Shown: positions 7,055 through 15,615, counted from the first letter of the stretch. The stretch: 50,007 nucleotides of DNA from Nitrososphaeraceae archaeon (GCA_013114725.1 QCWD01000004.1:1-50007); one strand, 5' to 3'. Translations and numbers: made by a program. The notes: generated by a model from the sequence alone, not told the origin.

Positions 7055-8171
7055 TGATTTTTTCGTAGAGGCACAAAGGACTCTTGAAAACTTTTCAAAA
7101 GAAGACTTACGAACTCGAATAGAAGAAGTAAGAAATAAATATACCGATAGTTCTAATGATCCAAAACCCTTAACTCCTTATGCTTTCTTAGAGGGAGAAA
7201 ATTCAGAGTTAATAGCTCTTGACATTAAAAGGAATAATCCTAACATAAATGAAAGATTACAAGCACTTGTAAATTTAGGTTTGGATTTAGCAGAACTTAG
7301 TGTTGCGCACAATTTATTAAAAGATATACCTATAAAGCCTCATAACGGCTCTGCATTAATAATTGACATGTCAGGTTCAATGCGAGATAATGGAAAGAAT
7401 GAGGTTTCTACTATGGAGGAAGTAGCTGCTGTCAAGCCTATTAGGTACAGAAATGGTACTATCAATAGCATCGCTTCTAATTTAGTAGTAGGTACGGAAT
7501 TAACAATGAGAGGAGAAACTATAAAACTACAATTTAATCCCACAGATATTTTTACGTTTAATAACGAGACTTATAATTGGGGGATATTTAGAAAAAATCC
7601 GATTCCTAACTTTTCCACGCATATTAAAGAGGCTTTAAATCTTGCCGCTGCTCTGGGATATGAAAATTTAATAACCATTTCAGATGGAGAAGATGACTAT
7701 TTTAGAACATGTGAACCAATAGTTAATTGGTTTGATGGAAATAGGATTTACAAAGACAATAACGTAAAAGAGGTTTTAGACCCACTAATTAACCAAGGAG
7801 TTAGAATTTCCCCTATCTTTTTATCTCCCGGAAACACCGAAAATGAAGAATTTTATGCTTTCTGCAATACTATTGGGACGGATTTGCAAAAACTTGTGGA
7901 AGTAATAAAAGAAGACAGGTTTTATAAAGTAATGGCACAAGGAATTGATAAAATTTACAGTGTATACCAAGTAACAGCTTTGCTTACAGGAGGTATTGCT
8001 TCCTTTGGAGAGAAAGGAAAGAAAGGAATTGTAAACATAGAAGAACAAGCAAAGGAAATGGATAATTTAGCAACAAAGTTATTAGCTTTTATAGCAATAG
8101 CTTTGCAAAGAAAAAATACAAAATTAACTTCTAAATTCAATTTAACCTCATTTCTAAATGGAAGGAAATAA
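7035..8171 (+). CDS. von Willebrand factor A domain protein, 378 aa
   Basis: Residues 111-115 read DMSGS, the metal-ion-dependent adhesion site (MIDAS) signature DxSxS, preceded by the typical hydrophobic strand (ALIID). A later ISDGEDD block fits the third MIDAS loop and FSTHIKEAL may supply the conserved Thr. The vWA fold covers about residues 100-310; the first 100 residues are helical and the last 60 are basic. vWA proteins bind partners through a metal ion and often act as scaffolds for AAA or conjugation machinery. The gene overlaps its neighbours by 20 and 14 nt and lies directly before the E2-like gene, so it is probably the substrate- or partner-binding part of that cassette. No signal peptide: cytoplasmic. 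Confidence 0.8.
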   Translation: MLNYTINDFFVEAQRTLENFSKEDLRTRIEEVRNKYTDSSNDPKPLTPYAFLEGENSELIALDIKRNNPNINERLQALVNLGLDLAELSVAHNLLKDIPIKPHNGSALIIDMSGSMRDNGKNEVSTMEEVAAVKPIRYRNGTINSIASNLVVGTELTMRGETIKLQFNPTDIFTFNNETYNWGIFRKNPIPNFSTHIKEALNLAAALGYENLITISDGEDDYFRTCEPIVNWFDGNRIYKDNNVKEVLDPLINQGVRISPIFLSPGNTENEEFYAFCNTIGTDLQKLVEVIKEDRFYKVMAQGIDKIYSVYQVTALLTGGIASFGEKGKKGIVNIEEQAKEMDNLATKLLAFIAIALQRKNTKLTSKFNLTSFLNGRK

Positions 8172-9219
8172 TCTCGACTTTGAAAGGATACTAAATAGTC
8201 CAACTTATGACCCTAATTTTGGTATCACGGAGAAAGAAACACTTTCTGTAAGAACTTTAAACACTTTAAAAAGTAGATATAGTTATGAAAGTAAGCCTAC
8301 AGCTTTCTTTATCCCTATTGTGGCTTTGGCATATAACGAAGTAATTAAGCAATATTTAGAATACTTATCCTCATTCTTACCTGTAATTGTCCTTATAAAT
8401 GGCGGGGATATTCCAGATTCTTTTGATAAAGTTTTCTTTAAAAAAGGAGATTCTAAAACAAAAGAGGAGCTTCTAATAGAATGCGGAATAGTTAAAAAAG
8501 AAGATTTTATAATTTCTAAAATGGGAATTTTAAAAGAATTTGTAAAAGAAAAGCTACAATATAAATACAATGATGAAATAGACCAATTTAACAGTCAGTT
8601 GGAAAAATTAAAAAGAGAAAAAGATAAAATTCTCAGTAGCCTTGTTCATGTCACAGAATTGTCAGAAGCCATTAAAAAAACTTCTAAAACAAAGGTTGCA
8701 GTTCAAGGCGTTGAAAAATTAGAAGTTACAAAAGGCTACGCAGAAATTGTATTAGATCACTTTTTAGTAAAGGATTTTATTCCTTATAACGCAGAAAAAG
8801 ATGTTTATTTCCTTTGTCCTCAATTAAAAGTAACATTCTTTTATAAGGACTTTGTAATAAATGTGAATGCGGCTAACACAGATTTTAACAATCGATTAAA
8901 AGCATATTTAAAAAGTTTTCTAAAAGAAACTTTTCCAGAAGGAACAAAGGAAGAGCATGAGAAATTTACAAGTTTCAAAATAGCTCACCCGCACAATTAC
9001 GCAGAACACTTAGAAGGCGGGAATTTCTGCTTTGGGAAAGTGAATGAAAAAAAAATACTAGACCTATTTCAAAAAAATAGAATAGAAGAAATGATAAAAT
9101 ACATTTTATCATGCTTAAAAACTTGTTGCTCTTCTGACCATAATGCAGTCTTTGCATCAGATCACTTTATATCAGGAACAGAAACAGAATTAATCGATTT
9201 CTTAAACTTAATGCCATAA
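8158..9219 (+). CDS. E2-like (UBC-fold) ubiquitin-like conjugating protein candidate, 353 aa
   Basis: The C-terminal half carries the E2 signature: strand-rich segments (PQLKVTFFYKDFVINVN), then H277-P278-H279 and, 12 residues on, GGNFC291FG. E2 enzymes and the PRTRC protein B family have HPN/HPH followed by G-x-x-C-L-G with the catalytic cysteine, so C291 is the likely thioester residue. It is followed by a helix, as in E2s. Residues 120-170 form a charged coiled coil and the N-terminal 120 residues are unassigned, so the protein is longer than PRTRC protein B (about 230 residues). Its stop overlaps the JAB gene start (TAATG). The neighbours (JAB peptidase, E1-like enzyme) strongly support the assignment, which otherwise rests on motif reading. 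Confidence 0.65.
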   Translation: MEGNNLDFERILNSPTYDPNFGITEKETLSVRTLNTLKSRYSYESKPTAFFIPIVALAYNEVIKQYLEYLSSFLPVIVLINGGDIPDSFDKVFFKKGDSKTKEELLIECGIVKKEDFIISKMGILKEFVKEKLQYKYNDEIDQFNSQLEKLKREKDKILSSLVHVTELSEAIKKTSKTKVAVQGVEKLEVTKGYAEIVLDHFLVKDFIPYNAEKDVYFLCPQLKVTFFYKDFVINVNAANTDFNNRLKAYLKSFLKETFPEGTKEEHEKFTSFKIAHPHNYAEHLEGGNFCFGKVNEKKILDLFQKNRIEEMIKYILSCLKTCCSSDHNAVFASDHFISGTETELIDFLNLMP

Positions 9220-10421
9220 TGAAAATACCCCTAATTATATCCCATAGAGCCGCTATAACGCTACTTGCAGGCTTCAAAGCTACAACACTTACCAAAAAGG
9301 CTTACGAGGTCTCCTATCAAGGTATTCTTGTAATGACTGAACAGAAAGATAGTTTATCAGGAGAATCAATTAAGAAGGCTTATATTCCTGACTTAATTAT
9401 TACTGAAATTACTACAAAGCCTGACTTCATTGAAGAAATGCCCTTGAGTGACATCTTAGCTTGTATGCAAAATTCTTCTATTTTAAATTCCTATTTAAAT
9501 AAGAACAATACAATAAAAGATGATGAAGTAACCATTGAAAGTGGTGTTGTAATCACAAAGCAATATTATTACCTTCAAATACACACCCACCCCTACATGC
9601 CTGAATATGGCGTTATACCATCAGCTGTTGATATAAAGTGTAGAGAACAATTGGCTGCCTATACTGACAAAGTATGTACTTTAATAGTGAATGAATCGAT
9701 GTTGAAAATTGAAGAAAGGTTATTTACATCTTCTCTTTTCTCTGAAAAAAGCCTCGTTCCATTAGATACATTTGAAGTCAGTGCTTGGTTTAATGATAAA
9801 AACATTTGTCATGGAAAAGTCAAGGAAACAGTAGTAACTCAAGGAGAATTAGGCACATTCATTCTTTATGAAGATGGAGAGGTTCTCTTTGTAGAAGGTG
9901 ATAGAGAAGATGATTACGCCATTAGGTCTTTAAAGGCAGGAAAGTTTGCACACTTTGTAATGAAAGAACAGATTTTCACACCAGAAGAAATTCTAATTGA
10001 TGACGAACTGTTTGAAATTTATGAATTGAATCCAAATATTCAGCAATTAGGATTACTCAATCCTTACAACACAGACCGAAGTGACGACGATTTAGAAGAA
10101 ATGGTAAATTTAATTTATCCGAGTAATTTCTCTTTTATTCCTTTAAAAACTAATGTTACTGGTTTACCTGATAAAGAAATGACAGGAAAAGATAAAATAG
10201 TAAAAGGCAATTCATTAGTTTCTGTTTACTTGGAATCCTGTGATGAAGGAGAATTTAAGAGGATTTTAAAAGAGAAAAGTGAATTTTATTTAGAAAGCGT
10301 CAACAATTTTAACGACTTAGTTAAAGCTGTTGGCAAGCTAATAAAAATGGAAGCACCAAAACCTACAGTACAAAAGCCAATTATCCCCCTTAACTTACTA
10401 TTTAAAAATGATAAATACTGA
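9219..10421 (+). CDS. JAB/MPN (JAMM) metalloprotease-domain protein, 400 aa
   Basis: Residues 122-138 give the JAMM zinc motif: H122-T-H124-P, then S135-A-V-D138 (HxHP...SxxD). An upstream Glu needed for catalysis is available in the preceding 100 residues. JAB proteins cleave isopeptide or peptide bonds after ubiquitin-like proteins; bacterial ones process Ubl precursors or deconjugate targets. Here the JAB domain is about residues 1-190, and about 200 further residues of unknown, acidic sequence follow, making it twice the size of a minimal JAB protein. It is translated from TAATG with the E2-like gene and overlaps the E1-like gene by 14 nt. The order E2-JAB-E1 resembles B-A-ThiF of PRTRC cassettes. 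Confidence 0.8.
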   Translation: MKIPLIISHRAAITLLAGFKATTLTKKAYEVSYQGILVMTEQKDSLSGESIKKAYIPDLIITEITTKPDFIEEMPLSDILACMQNSSILNSYLNKNNTIKDDEVTIESGVVITKQYYYLQIHTHPYMPEYGVIPSAVDIKCREQLAAYTDKVCTLIVNESMLKIEERLFTSSLFSEKSLVPLDTFEVSAWFNDKNICHGKVKETVVTQGELGTFILYEDGEVLFVEGDREDDYAIRSLKAGKFAHFVMKEQIFTPEEILIDDELFEIYELNPNIQQLGLLNPYNTDRSDDDLEEMVNLIYPSNFSFIPLKTNVTGLPDKEMTGKDKIVKGNSLVSVYLESCDEGEFKRILKEKSEFYLESVNNFNDLVKAVGKLIKMEAPKPTVQKPIIPLNLLFKNDKY

Positions 10422-11160
10422 TAGTATCAATTTAATTACTGACTTATATACTGATATTCCAGTTCATATTATTGGGTGTGGTGCGGTCGGTTCTTATTTC
10501 TTTCAAACTTTATTTCGTGCAGGATACCCACTAAACTTAATTACCTTGTGGGATTTTGATTATGTCGAAGAAGCTAACATTTCTAGCCAAACTTTTGTTC
10601 AGGCTGATGTAGGCAACTTAAAGACTGAAAGCCTCGTAGATTTAGTTCACAGAACTCTTTTGAGTAATGATGAATTATTAATTTATCTACAGGGTGGAGT
10701 AAGAACTTTCACGCAACTTCCCACCATAAAAGGAAAATACACTAATGAAAATCTTACAGGAATTGTTATCATTGCAGTTGATAGTTTAGAATCGAGAATT
10801 AAGATATTGGAAAAATGCAGAAGCTCTTATGAGGTTGTGCATATCTACACAATAGGGTTTCCAAACATCTTAAACTTATCTGATTTAATTATCAGCTTCA
10901 ACTCTATTCAAGGAGAAAATAAATCTGAAATTAACTCCTTGATAGAAATCTACAAACAAAAATTAGAAACTGAAAAGGAAGATAGAACAGAAATTATGAA
11001 GCAATTAGCTTTGAAAAAAGCCTGTAGAATGCCCAATATAGGAGCATTAAGTCAATGTGCAACAGCGCATTTGTTTTTTACCTTTATAGAAAATTTAGAA
11101 TTAATAGCCTTTAATTTACCAACAAAACAATTCAACAAATTTATAAACCCTTTCCTATGA
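10408..11160 (+). CDS. ThiF/E1-like adenylyltransferase (PRTRC ThiF type), 250 aa
   Basis: Residues 20-29 (HIIGCGAVGS) form the Rossmann nucleotide loop GxGxxG, followed by the acidic strand WDFDYVEEANISSQ (E1 proteins: D-x-D-x-V-x-x-x-N-x-x-R-Q), so the Asp and Asn/Gln are kept but the usual Arg before Gln is Ser. IIAVDSLESR (D125, R130) matches the second conserved block. There are no CxxC zinc pairs. Cysteines at 206 and 217 in the C-terminal helix region are candidates for a thioester, but I cannot place a canonical catalytic Cys with certainty. Length 250 agrees with the PRTRC ThiF family (about 244). Activity expected: adenylation of a Ubl C-terminus and transfer to the E2. Confidence 0.8.
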   Translation: MINTDSINLITDLYTDIPVHIIGCGAVGSYFFQTLFRAGYPLNLITLWDFDYVEEANISSQTFVQADVGNLKTESLVDLVHRTLLSNDELLIYLQGGVRTFTQLPTIKGKYTNENLTGIVIIAVDSLESRIKILEKCRSSYEVVHIYTIGFPNILNLSDLIISFNSIQGENKSEINSLIEIYKQKLETEKEDRTEIMKQLALKKACRMPNIGALSQCATAHLFFTFIENLELIAFNLPTKQFNKFINPFL

Positions 11161-11987
11161 ATTTCTTTCAAAGATCTAACGCACAAAACATTAGCCTTTT
11201 TCATGGTACTCCTTCTAATGTAGCTTTAAAAGGTGACGCACTCAATAGCTTGGCTACATGGTTCACTTATTATAACGCAGGAAGAGTAAGTACACAACAA
11301 ATTACACCCGAAAATTTTAATTTTAGATTCACTTTAAAAGGTGAGCCGTTATTGGAAATAAATTCCGAAGAATGGAAAAATAGACCTTTGATTAGCTACA
11401 CTACAGCTACACAAACAATCAAAATGACAGAAGTAATTCAAATTAAATTAGAACACAAACAAGGAAACAATGCTTCCGAAGAGAAAAAAACAGGAGGTAA
11501 AAGATGGGCAGGAATTGCTTATGAAAGGATTCTATGCCAAATTTTATTTCCAGAAGAATCTCCTGAATTTAAAGAAGAGGCTAAAAGAGCAGCAGTTACA
11601 TCTCTTTTTAACCTTGTAAACTTGATAAGAGGAAATAGTCACAGTATTGTAGAAGGAAAATCTTATAAAAACCCAATGCTTTCTTCACTAACTAATAGTT
11701 TACTCCATGTGCACAAAAATTTTATTGATGCTTACACTGTTCTCCCTGCTAATCCTGTCTTGTACCACGAAAGAAGAGAAGCTGCCCTACTTCCAAATTC
11801 CGCAAATGGAGATTGCGGACACGCAGAAACTGCAAGTGCAAGTAGTGAACCTCCAAAAGACAGTGATGTACGAACATATCCAGAAGGAGAAAATTCCCTT
11901 GAAAATATCAGTACAGGGGACATCGGAGGAAGTCCTTCAGAAGAAGATAAAAGCTATCACACAACTTTTGGACAGTCTCTCCTTTAA
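11157..11987 (+). CDS. hypothetical protein, 276 aa, with out-of-frame overlap at its 3' end
   Basis: Coupled to the E1-like gene by a 4-nt overlap, so likely part of the same operon. Residues 1-185 look like a normal mixed protein with a basic patch (KKTGGKRW). From about residue 184 the frame is shared with the lipoprotein gene starting at 11707, and the product becomes low-complexity, Ser/Glu/Pro-rich. This tail may be a by-product of the overlap rather than a folded domain. No family recognised. It could be the missing accessory partner of the conjugation cassette, but no Ubl-like fold or GG tail is visible. Confidence 0.55.
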   Translation: MNFFQRSNAQNISLFHGTPSNVALKGDALNSLATWFTYYNAGRVSTQQITPENFNFRFTLKGEPLLEINSEEWKNRPLISYTTATQTIKMTEVIQIKLEHKQGNNASEEKKTGGKRWAGIAYERILCQILFPEESPEFKEEAKRAAVTSLFNLVNLIRGNSHSIVEGKSYKNPMLSSLTNSLLHVHKNFIDAYTVLPANPVLYHERREAALLPNSANGDCGHAETASASSEPPKDSDVRTYPEGENSLENISTGDIGGSPSEEDKSYHTTFGQSLL

Positions 11988-12327
11988 TGAATGTGCTATT
12001 GAAGAGGTAGAAAAAACATTTAACATAAATTTAGTGACAGGAGAAAGTTTTCAAGAGCCTTCTCCTAAACTAAACAAAGTTTCGACACCTCCAATAACAG
12101 CAAAAGAAACAACAAGGAAAGACAAAACCACAAAAAAAGAAGCAAAAACAACCAAAAAGAAGAAAGAAACCATAAAAATCTTCTATCACACAGTAACAAC
12201 AGGAGATAATAGAACAGCAATTTCTAAGAAACATGCTATTACAATTGAAAAATTAACTTCTTTGAATCCCAAAGTAAATTGGAAGGATTTAAAGACAGGA
12301 GATAAAATCATTGTTAAAATTGAATAG
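11707..12327 (+). CDS. LysM-domain lipoprotein, 206 aa
   Basis: The N-terminus MCTKILLMLTLFSLLILSC has a signal II lipobox (LILSC), followed by TTKEEK, similar to the acidic surface-export signals described for Bacteroidetes lipoproteins. Residues about 155-206 form a LysM domain (FYHTVTTGD...AISKKH...LTSLNP...LKTGDKIIV), which binds peptidoglycan glycans. A Lys/Thr-rich linker of about 30 residues joins the halves. The first 281 bases overlap the previous gene in another frame. With the GH73-like gene downstream it probably forms a lysis or wall module; a spanin-like role connecting outer membrane and wall is possible. Confidence 0.75.
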   Translation: MCTKILLMLTLFSLLILSCTTKEEKLPYFQIPQMEIADTQKLQVQVVNLQKTVMYEHIQKEKIPLKISVQGTSEEVLQKKIKAITQLLDSLSFNECAIEEVEKTFNINLVTGESFQEPSPKLNKVSTPPITAKETTRKDKTTKKEAKTTKKKKETIKIFYHTVTTGDNRTAISKKHAITIEKLTSLNPKVNWKDLKTGDKIIVKIE

Positions 12328-12335
12328 TATATTTG
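12328..12335 (+). promoter_or_regulatory. possible Bacteroidetes-type -7 box
   Basis: TATATTTG fits the Bacteroidetes consensus TAnnTTTG and sits in the only gap between the LysM lipoprotein and the glucosaminidase gene. The -33 TTG element is not well placed (a TTG at 12311 is too close). If used, transcription would start about 10 bases before ATG 12352, which would favour the internal ATG at 12376. Confidence 0.3.
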
Positions 12336-12351
12336 CGGAAATTATTAACTT

Positions 12352-12987
12352 ATGCAAACATTAAAATCAATCTTTATGAAATCAACTTTGATAATTCTAT
12401 TAACCATTATTGGAGCATTTAGTGCTGCAGCTCCTTCTGTTAATGTGGCTTTCTATGTTAAAGAAAAGAAAGTTGTAGAGGAATTACCAATTGACCACGA
12501 TAACAAATTCATAAAGGAACTATCACCAAAGGTTTTAAAAATCTTAGCAGAGGAAAAAGAAAAGGGTATGAAAGTACCCTTACCCTCTGTGGTTTTGGCA
12601 ATGGCTTATCACGAAACTGCACAAGGCAAGACTGCCTTAGCAAAGAAAGGAAATAATTACTTCGGTATTAAAGCCTCAAAAGCCTGCAAGAAAAACCCTA
12701 AGTGCTTAACTATGTCCCTTTATGATGATGATTATAGAGTAATAAAAGGAAAAAGGACAAAAGTCAAATCTAAGTTTCAAACTTATAAAACCTTAGATGA
12801 CAATTTAAGGCATTATGTTGAAAAACTAAATGGCAATTTATATGTTAAAGCTCTGTCAAAGAAAACATCAAAAGAGCAAATTCATATTATTGCCAAGAAT
12901 TGGGCTACTGATCCTCTATATACAACCAAAATTAATAACATTATTAAACACCATGACCTAAATGAATTTGATAAAGACTTTCTTTAA
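12352..12987 (+). CDS. GH73-like N-acetylglucosaminidase (endolysin), 211 aa
   Basis: Residues about 50-205 match the FlgJ/GH73 glucosaminidase layout: AYHETAQGKTALA with the catalytic Glu at residue 88, NNYFGIKAS, FQTYKTLDDNLRHYVEKL, and ATDPLYTTKI near the end. The enzyme would cleave the glycan backbone of peptidoglycan. The N-terminus has a hydrophobic segment ending in AFSAAAPS, so it is exported by a signal peptide or held as a signal-arrest anchor. A second ATG at 12376 gives a more typical signal peptide (MKSTLIILL) and may be the true start. It lies between a LysM lipoprotein and a small membrane protein, consistent with a lysis cassette. Confidence 0.8.
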   Translation: MQTLKSIFMKSTLIILLTIIGAFSAAAPSVNVAFYVKEKKVVEELPIDHDNKFIKELSPKVLKILAEEKEKGMKVPLPSVVLAMAYHETAQGKTALAKKGNNYFGIKASKACKKNPKCLTMSLYDDDYRVIKGKRTKVKSKFQTYKTLDDNLRHYVEKLNGNLYVKALSKKTSKEQIHIIAKNWATDPLYTTKINNIIKHHDLNEFDKDFL

Positions 12988-13255
12988 GCATGTTATTTAT
13001 GGTATTATAGTAATTAATACTATATTGGCAATTCAAGGTTATATAATGGCTTTTACAATAGAAAAGCCGTCTTTAACTGAGGACTATGTTAAAGAGATTT
13101 TAACCTTTGAAAATTACAACGAAATAAAAATAGGAAAAGAATTTTCTATTGGAGATAGAAATTTTGGTTTTGTAATCACCTTTAATCCTTCAAATTATGG
13201 CTTATTTAACAGAAATTGCAACCAAGACGCAAACAATTCCGACATTCCCGATTGA
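12962..13255 (+). CDS. small membrane protein, 97 aa, possible holin
   Basis: Begins inside the end of the glucosaminidase gene (26-nt overlap). One strong hydrophobic segment (about residues 11-31) follows a short basic N-terminus (MNLIKTFFKH); the rest is a soluble, acidic tail of about 65 residues. One-span proteins beside endolysins can be holins or regulators of lysis, but no holin family motif is visible, so this is a positional guess. Confidence 0.5.
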   Translation: MNLIKTFFKHVIYGIIVINTILAIQGYIMAFTIEKPSLTEDYVKEILTFENYNEIKIGKEFSIGDRNFGFVITFNPSNYGLFNRNCNQDANNSDIPD

Positions 13256-13778
13256 GGTCTGTGTTCAAACAGGAAATATTACTTATTTCAGGGTATCAAA
13301 TGTAAGAAATTCCCTAACTTATTATTTAGGACACAAAGGGGAATTAACTAGACAAGCAAGCAAAGCTAAATTATTTACGCACAAACCTTCCATAAATGAA
13401 ATACTCTTAATGGAGGAATTTAGTTGCGAAACAATCGGTGATTTTTCTTCTTGCGACATATTAGACCCAAATAATTGGTATATAGACAAGGGAGAAAATG
13501 GCTACATAATTTCTTACCAAACAGGAGAAATGGTAAATTGCCTTTACTTGAATTGGCAAGGAAACTTAGGTGAAGAAATTACCGAATTTTCACACACTCC
13601 GTCTTTAACAGAAATATTTAATCTTATGAAATTGTACTATGAAACAGAAAGTATAAACACTTATACAGTGGAACATGTAGTAATTTCAGTAACAAAAATA
13701 GAATCTTTACATGAACAGCTTCCAAAAACTCCAAAGTTGGGGGAATTTATCCCAAATTGCCCTCGATACGGAATTTAG
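13197..13778 (+). CDS. hypothetical protein with two similar halves, 193 aa
   Basis: Two blocks end in similar sequence: KPSINEILLM (about residue 65) and TPSLTEIFNLM (about residue 140), each preceded by a beta-rich stretch with YYLGHKGEL or LYLNWQGNLGE. This suggests an internal duplication of a roughly 70-residue unit. It overlaps the previous gene by 59 nt and the DNA polymerase gene by 68 nt, both unusually long for this region. Function unknown. Confidence 0.55.
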   Translation: MAYLTEIATKTQTIPTFPIEVCVQTGNITYFRVSNVRNSLTYYLGHKGELTRQASKAKLFTHKPSINEILLMEEFSCETIGDFSSCDILDPNNWYIDKGENGYIISYQTGEMVNCLYLNWQGNLGEEITEFSHTPSLTEIFNLMKLYYETESINTYTVEHVVISVTKIESLHEQLPKTPKLGEFIPNCPRYGI

Positions 13779-15600
13779 TTCTTTAAACCCATTTCAATCA
13801 GAATTATATGCCGTACAATTTGGGACAGAGGAAGAACAAATTGTTTTGGAATGGCATAAATTAACTCAACAACAGAAAGATTATGTAGCAGAGTTTATAA
13901 GCAATGATTCCATCTGTAAAGTTGGACATAACATAAAAGTAGATTTAAGTCAATTAGCTGTGTTGTTAAACATTTATCCTCAAAATGTATACGACACAAT
14001 GATTGGACATACTGTTTTATATAATGGCTTAGGAACTTCTGCTTCATTGTCTTCTGTTGTTGAAATTTATTGCGGCATCACATTAGAAAAGGAAGTTAGA
14101 AATAATTTCTTAAATAGGCAAAAAGACCAAGATTTTACAGAAGAAGAAATAGAGTACTGTAAGGACGATGTTAAATACCTTTTAAAAATAAGGCAAATAC
14201 AAGAAAAGGAAATTAAACATTACAATTTAGAACATTGTAATCAACTCGAACAATCCCTTGTGCCTGTACTTTGCGACATTGAATTGAGAGGAATTAACTT
14301 CGATTCTAAGAAGTGGTTAGAAAATAACGAGGAAAGGAAAAAGGAATTAATTCCTATTAAAGAAGAATTGTATGAACTTCTTGGAATGCTCTATATCCTT
14401 CGTCCTGAAATAGCAGAAATTAGCTACGTTAAAAAAGGCAAATTTTCTAACTTTCTTTCCGAATTTTCTGTCAATTCGCCCTTACAATTAAATGCTTTAT
14501 TTGAGCATCTTATAAAGTTGCCAAACACTAATAGTAACACTATTAAATCTTGGCTACAAAAAGAGAAGCCAACTTCTGTATTAAAAGAAGTGATAATTAA
14601 ATTCTTAACTGCCTTATTAGAATACAGAGGATTATCTAAATCCATTAGTACCTATGGAGAAAGGTTTCTTTCTTACTTAGGAAAGGATAATAGGATAAGA
14701 ACCTCGTTCAAACAGAATTTTATACCCACAGGAAGATTAAGCTCAGGAGATATTAAAAATAGAAAAATAAATACAAAGGGAACTATTACAGAAAGTAGAG
14801 CAAACCTATATGTAAACTTTCAAAATATTCCCTCCGAATCTTCTTACAGAAATTGCTTTCTTGCCGATGAAGGTTATCTATTTGGAACTTGTGATTTAAG
14901 TGGTTGTGAATTGAGGATTATTGCTGGATTAAGTCAAGATCCTCTTCTCATAGGAGCTGTAATGAATAATGAAGACTTACACAGTAAATTAGCAACAGCT
15001 TCTTTTCGTATTATCACAGGAGATCCAAACTACATAGTAAGTTCATCAGTAAATAAAGATAAGATAACCTTACACAAACCTGTCTTATTTGGGCTTTTAT
15101 ACGGTGCTGGTGCGCCTAATATTTCAGCTATACTAAATATACCGGTCAGTACAGGAAAACTCGTCTATGAGGCTATTAGAGAGCTTTTAAAGCCTTGTTT
15201 TGAATACTTAGATTGGTATAGTAAAAAATGTATAAAACAAGGTTTTGCTATTGTCAATGATGTCACAAATAGAAGGCTTTGGTTAGGAGATTATTTAAAG
15301 TATAGAAATCAAAATCTTCCTTATCCAAATATGGATAGATTAATTAGAACTCTATATAATGTAGGTATGCAAGGTACAAATGCAGATATTATGAAGGAAA
15401 TTTTAATAACAGTATCTAAGATTCCAGAGGTTATAGTTCTTGGAACAGTACATGATGAATTAAAGTTTCAAATTCCTGAAAATAAGCCTGAGCTTGCAAC
15501 TACAGTGAAGGAAGTAATGGAAGAGATTGGTACAAAATATTTAAAAAACACCGTGACCATGAAAGCAAAGTTACATTTAGAAAAGTTTTGGACAAAATAA
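13711..15600 (+). CDS. family A DNA polymerase with 3'-5' exonuclease, 629 aa
   Basis: The N-terminal exonuclease has Exo I (ALDTEFSSL), Exo II (GHNIKVDLSQL) and Exo III (YCKDDVKYL). The polymerase half has motif A (DLSGCELRIIAGLSQD), motif B (HKPVLFGLLYGAG) and motif C (GTVHDELKF), all with the catalytic acidic residues present, so both activities should be intact. At 629 residues it matches phage PolA enzymes that lack the 5'-3' exonuclease domain. It heads the replication block and is the likely replicative polymerase. The start at ATG 13711 places Exo I only 17 residues from the N-terminus, as is usual for compact phage enzymes. Confidence 0.95.
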   Translation: MNSFQKLQSWGNLSQIALDTEFSSLNPFQSELYAVQFGTEEEQIVLEWHKLTQQQKDYVAEFISNDSICKVGHNIKVDLSQLAVLLNIYPQNVYDTMIGHTVLYNGLGTSASLSSVVEIYCGITLEKEVRNNFLNRQKDQDFTEEEIEYCKDDVKYLLKIRQIQEKEIKHYNLEHCNQLEQSLVPVLCDIELRGINFDSKKWLENNEERKKELIPIKEELYELLGMLYILRPEIAEISYVKKGKFSNFLSEFSVNSPLQLNALFEHLIKLPNTNSNTIKSWLQKEKPTSVLKEVIIKFLTALLEYRGLSKSISTYGERFLSYLGKDNRIRTSFKQNFIPTGRLSSGDIKNRKINTKGTITESRANLYVNFQNIPSESSYRNCFLADEGYLFGTCDLSGCELRIIAGLSQDPLLIGAVMNNEDLHSKLATASFRIITGDPNYIVSSSVNKDKITLHKPVLFGLLYGAGAPNISAILNIPVSTGKLVYEAIRELLKPCFEYLDWYSKKCIKQGFAIVNDVTNRRLWLGDYLKYRNQNLPYPNMDRLIRTLYNVGMQGTNADIMKEILITVSKIPEVIVLGTVHDELKFQIPENKPELATTVKEVMEEIGTKYLKNTVTMKAKLHLEKFWTK

Positions 15601-15615
15601 TTAAATTTTTAAACT

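Noticed and set aside
12962-13255. Firm holin call
   Set aside because: One membrane span next to an endolysin is suggestive, but there is no holin family motif and the acidic soluble tail is long, so it is left as a possibility only.
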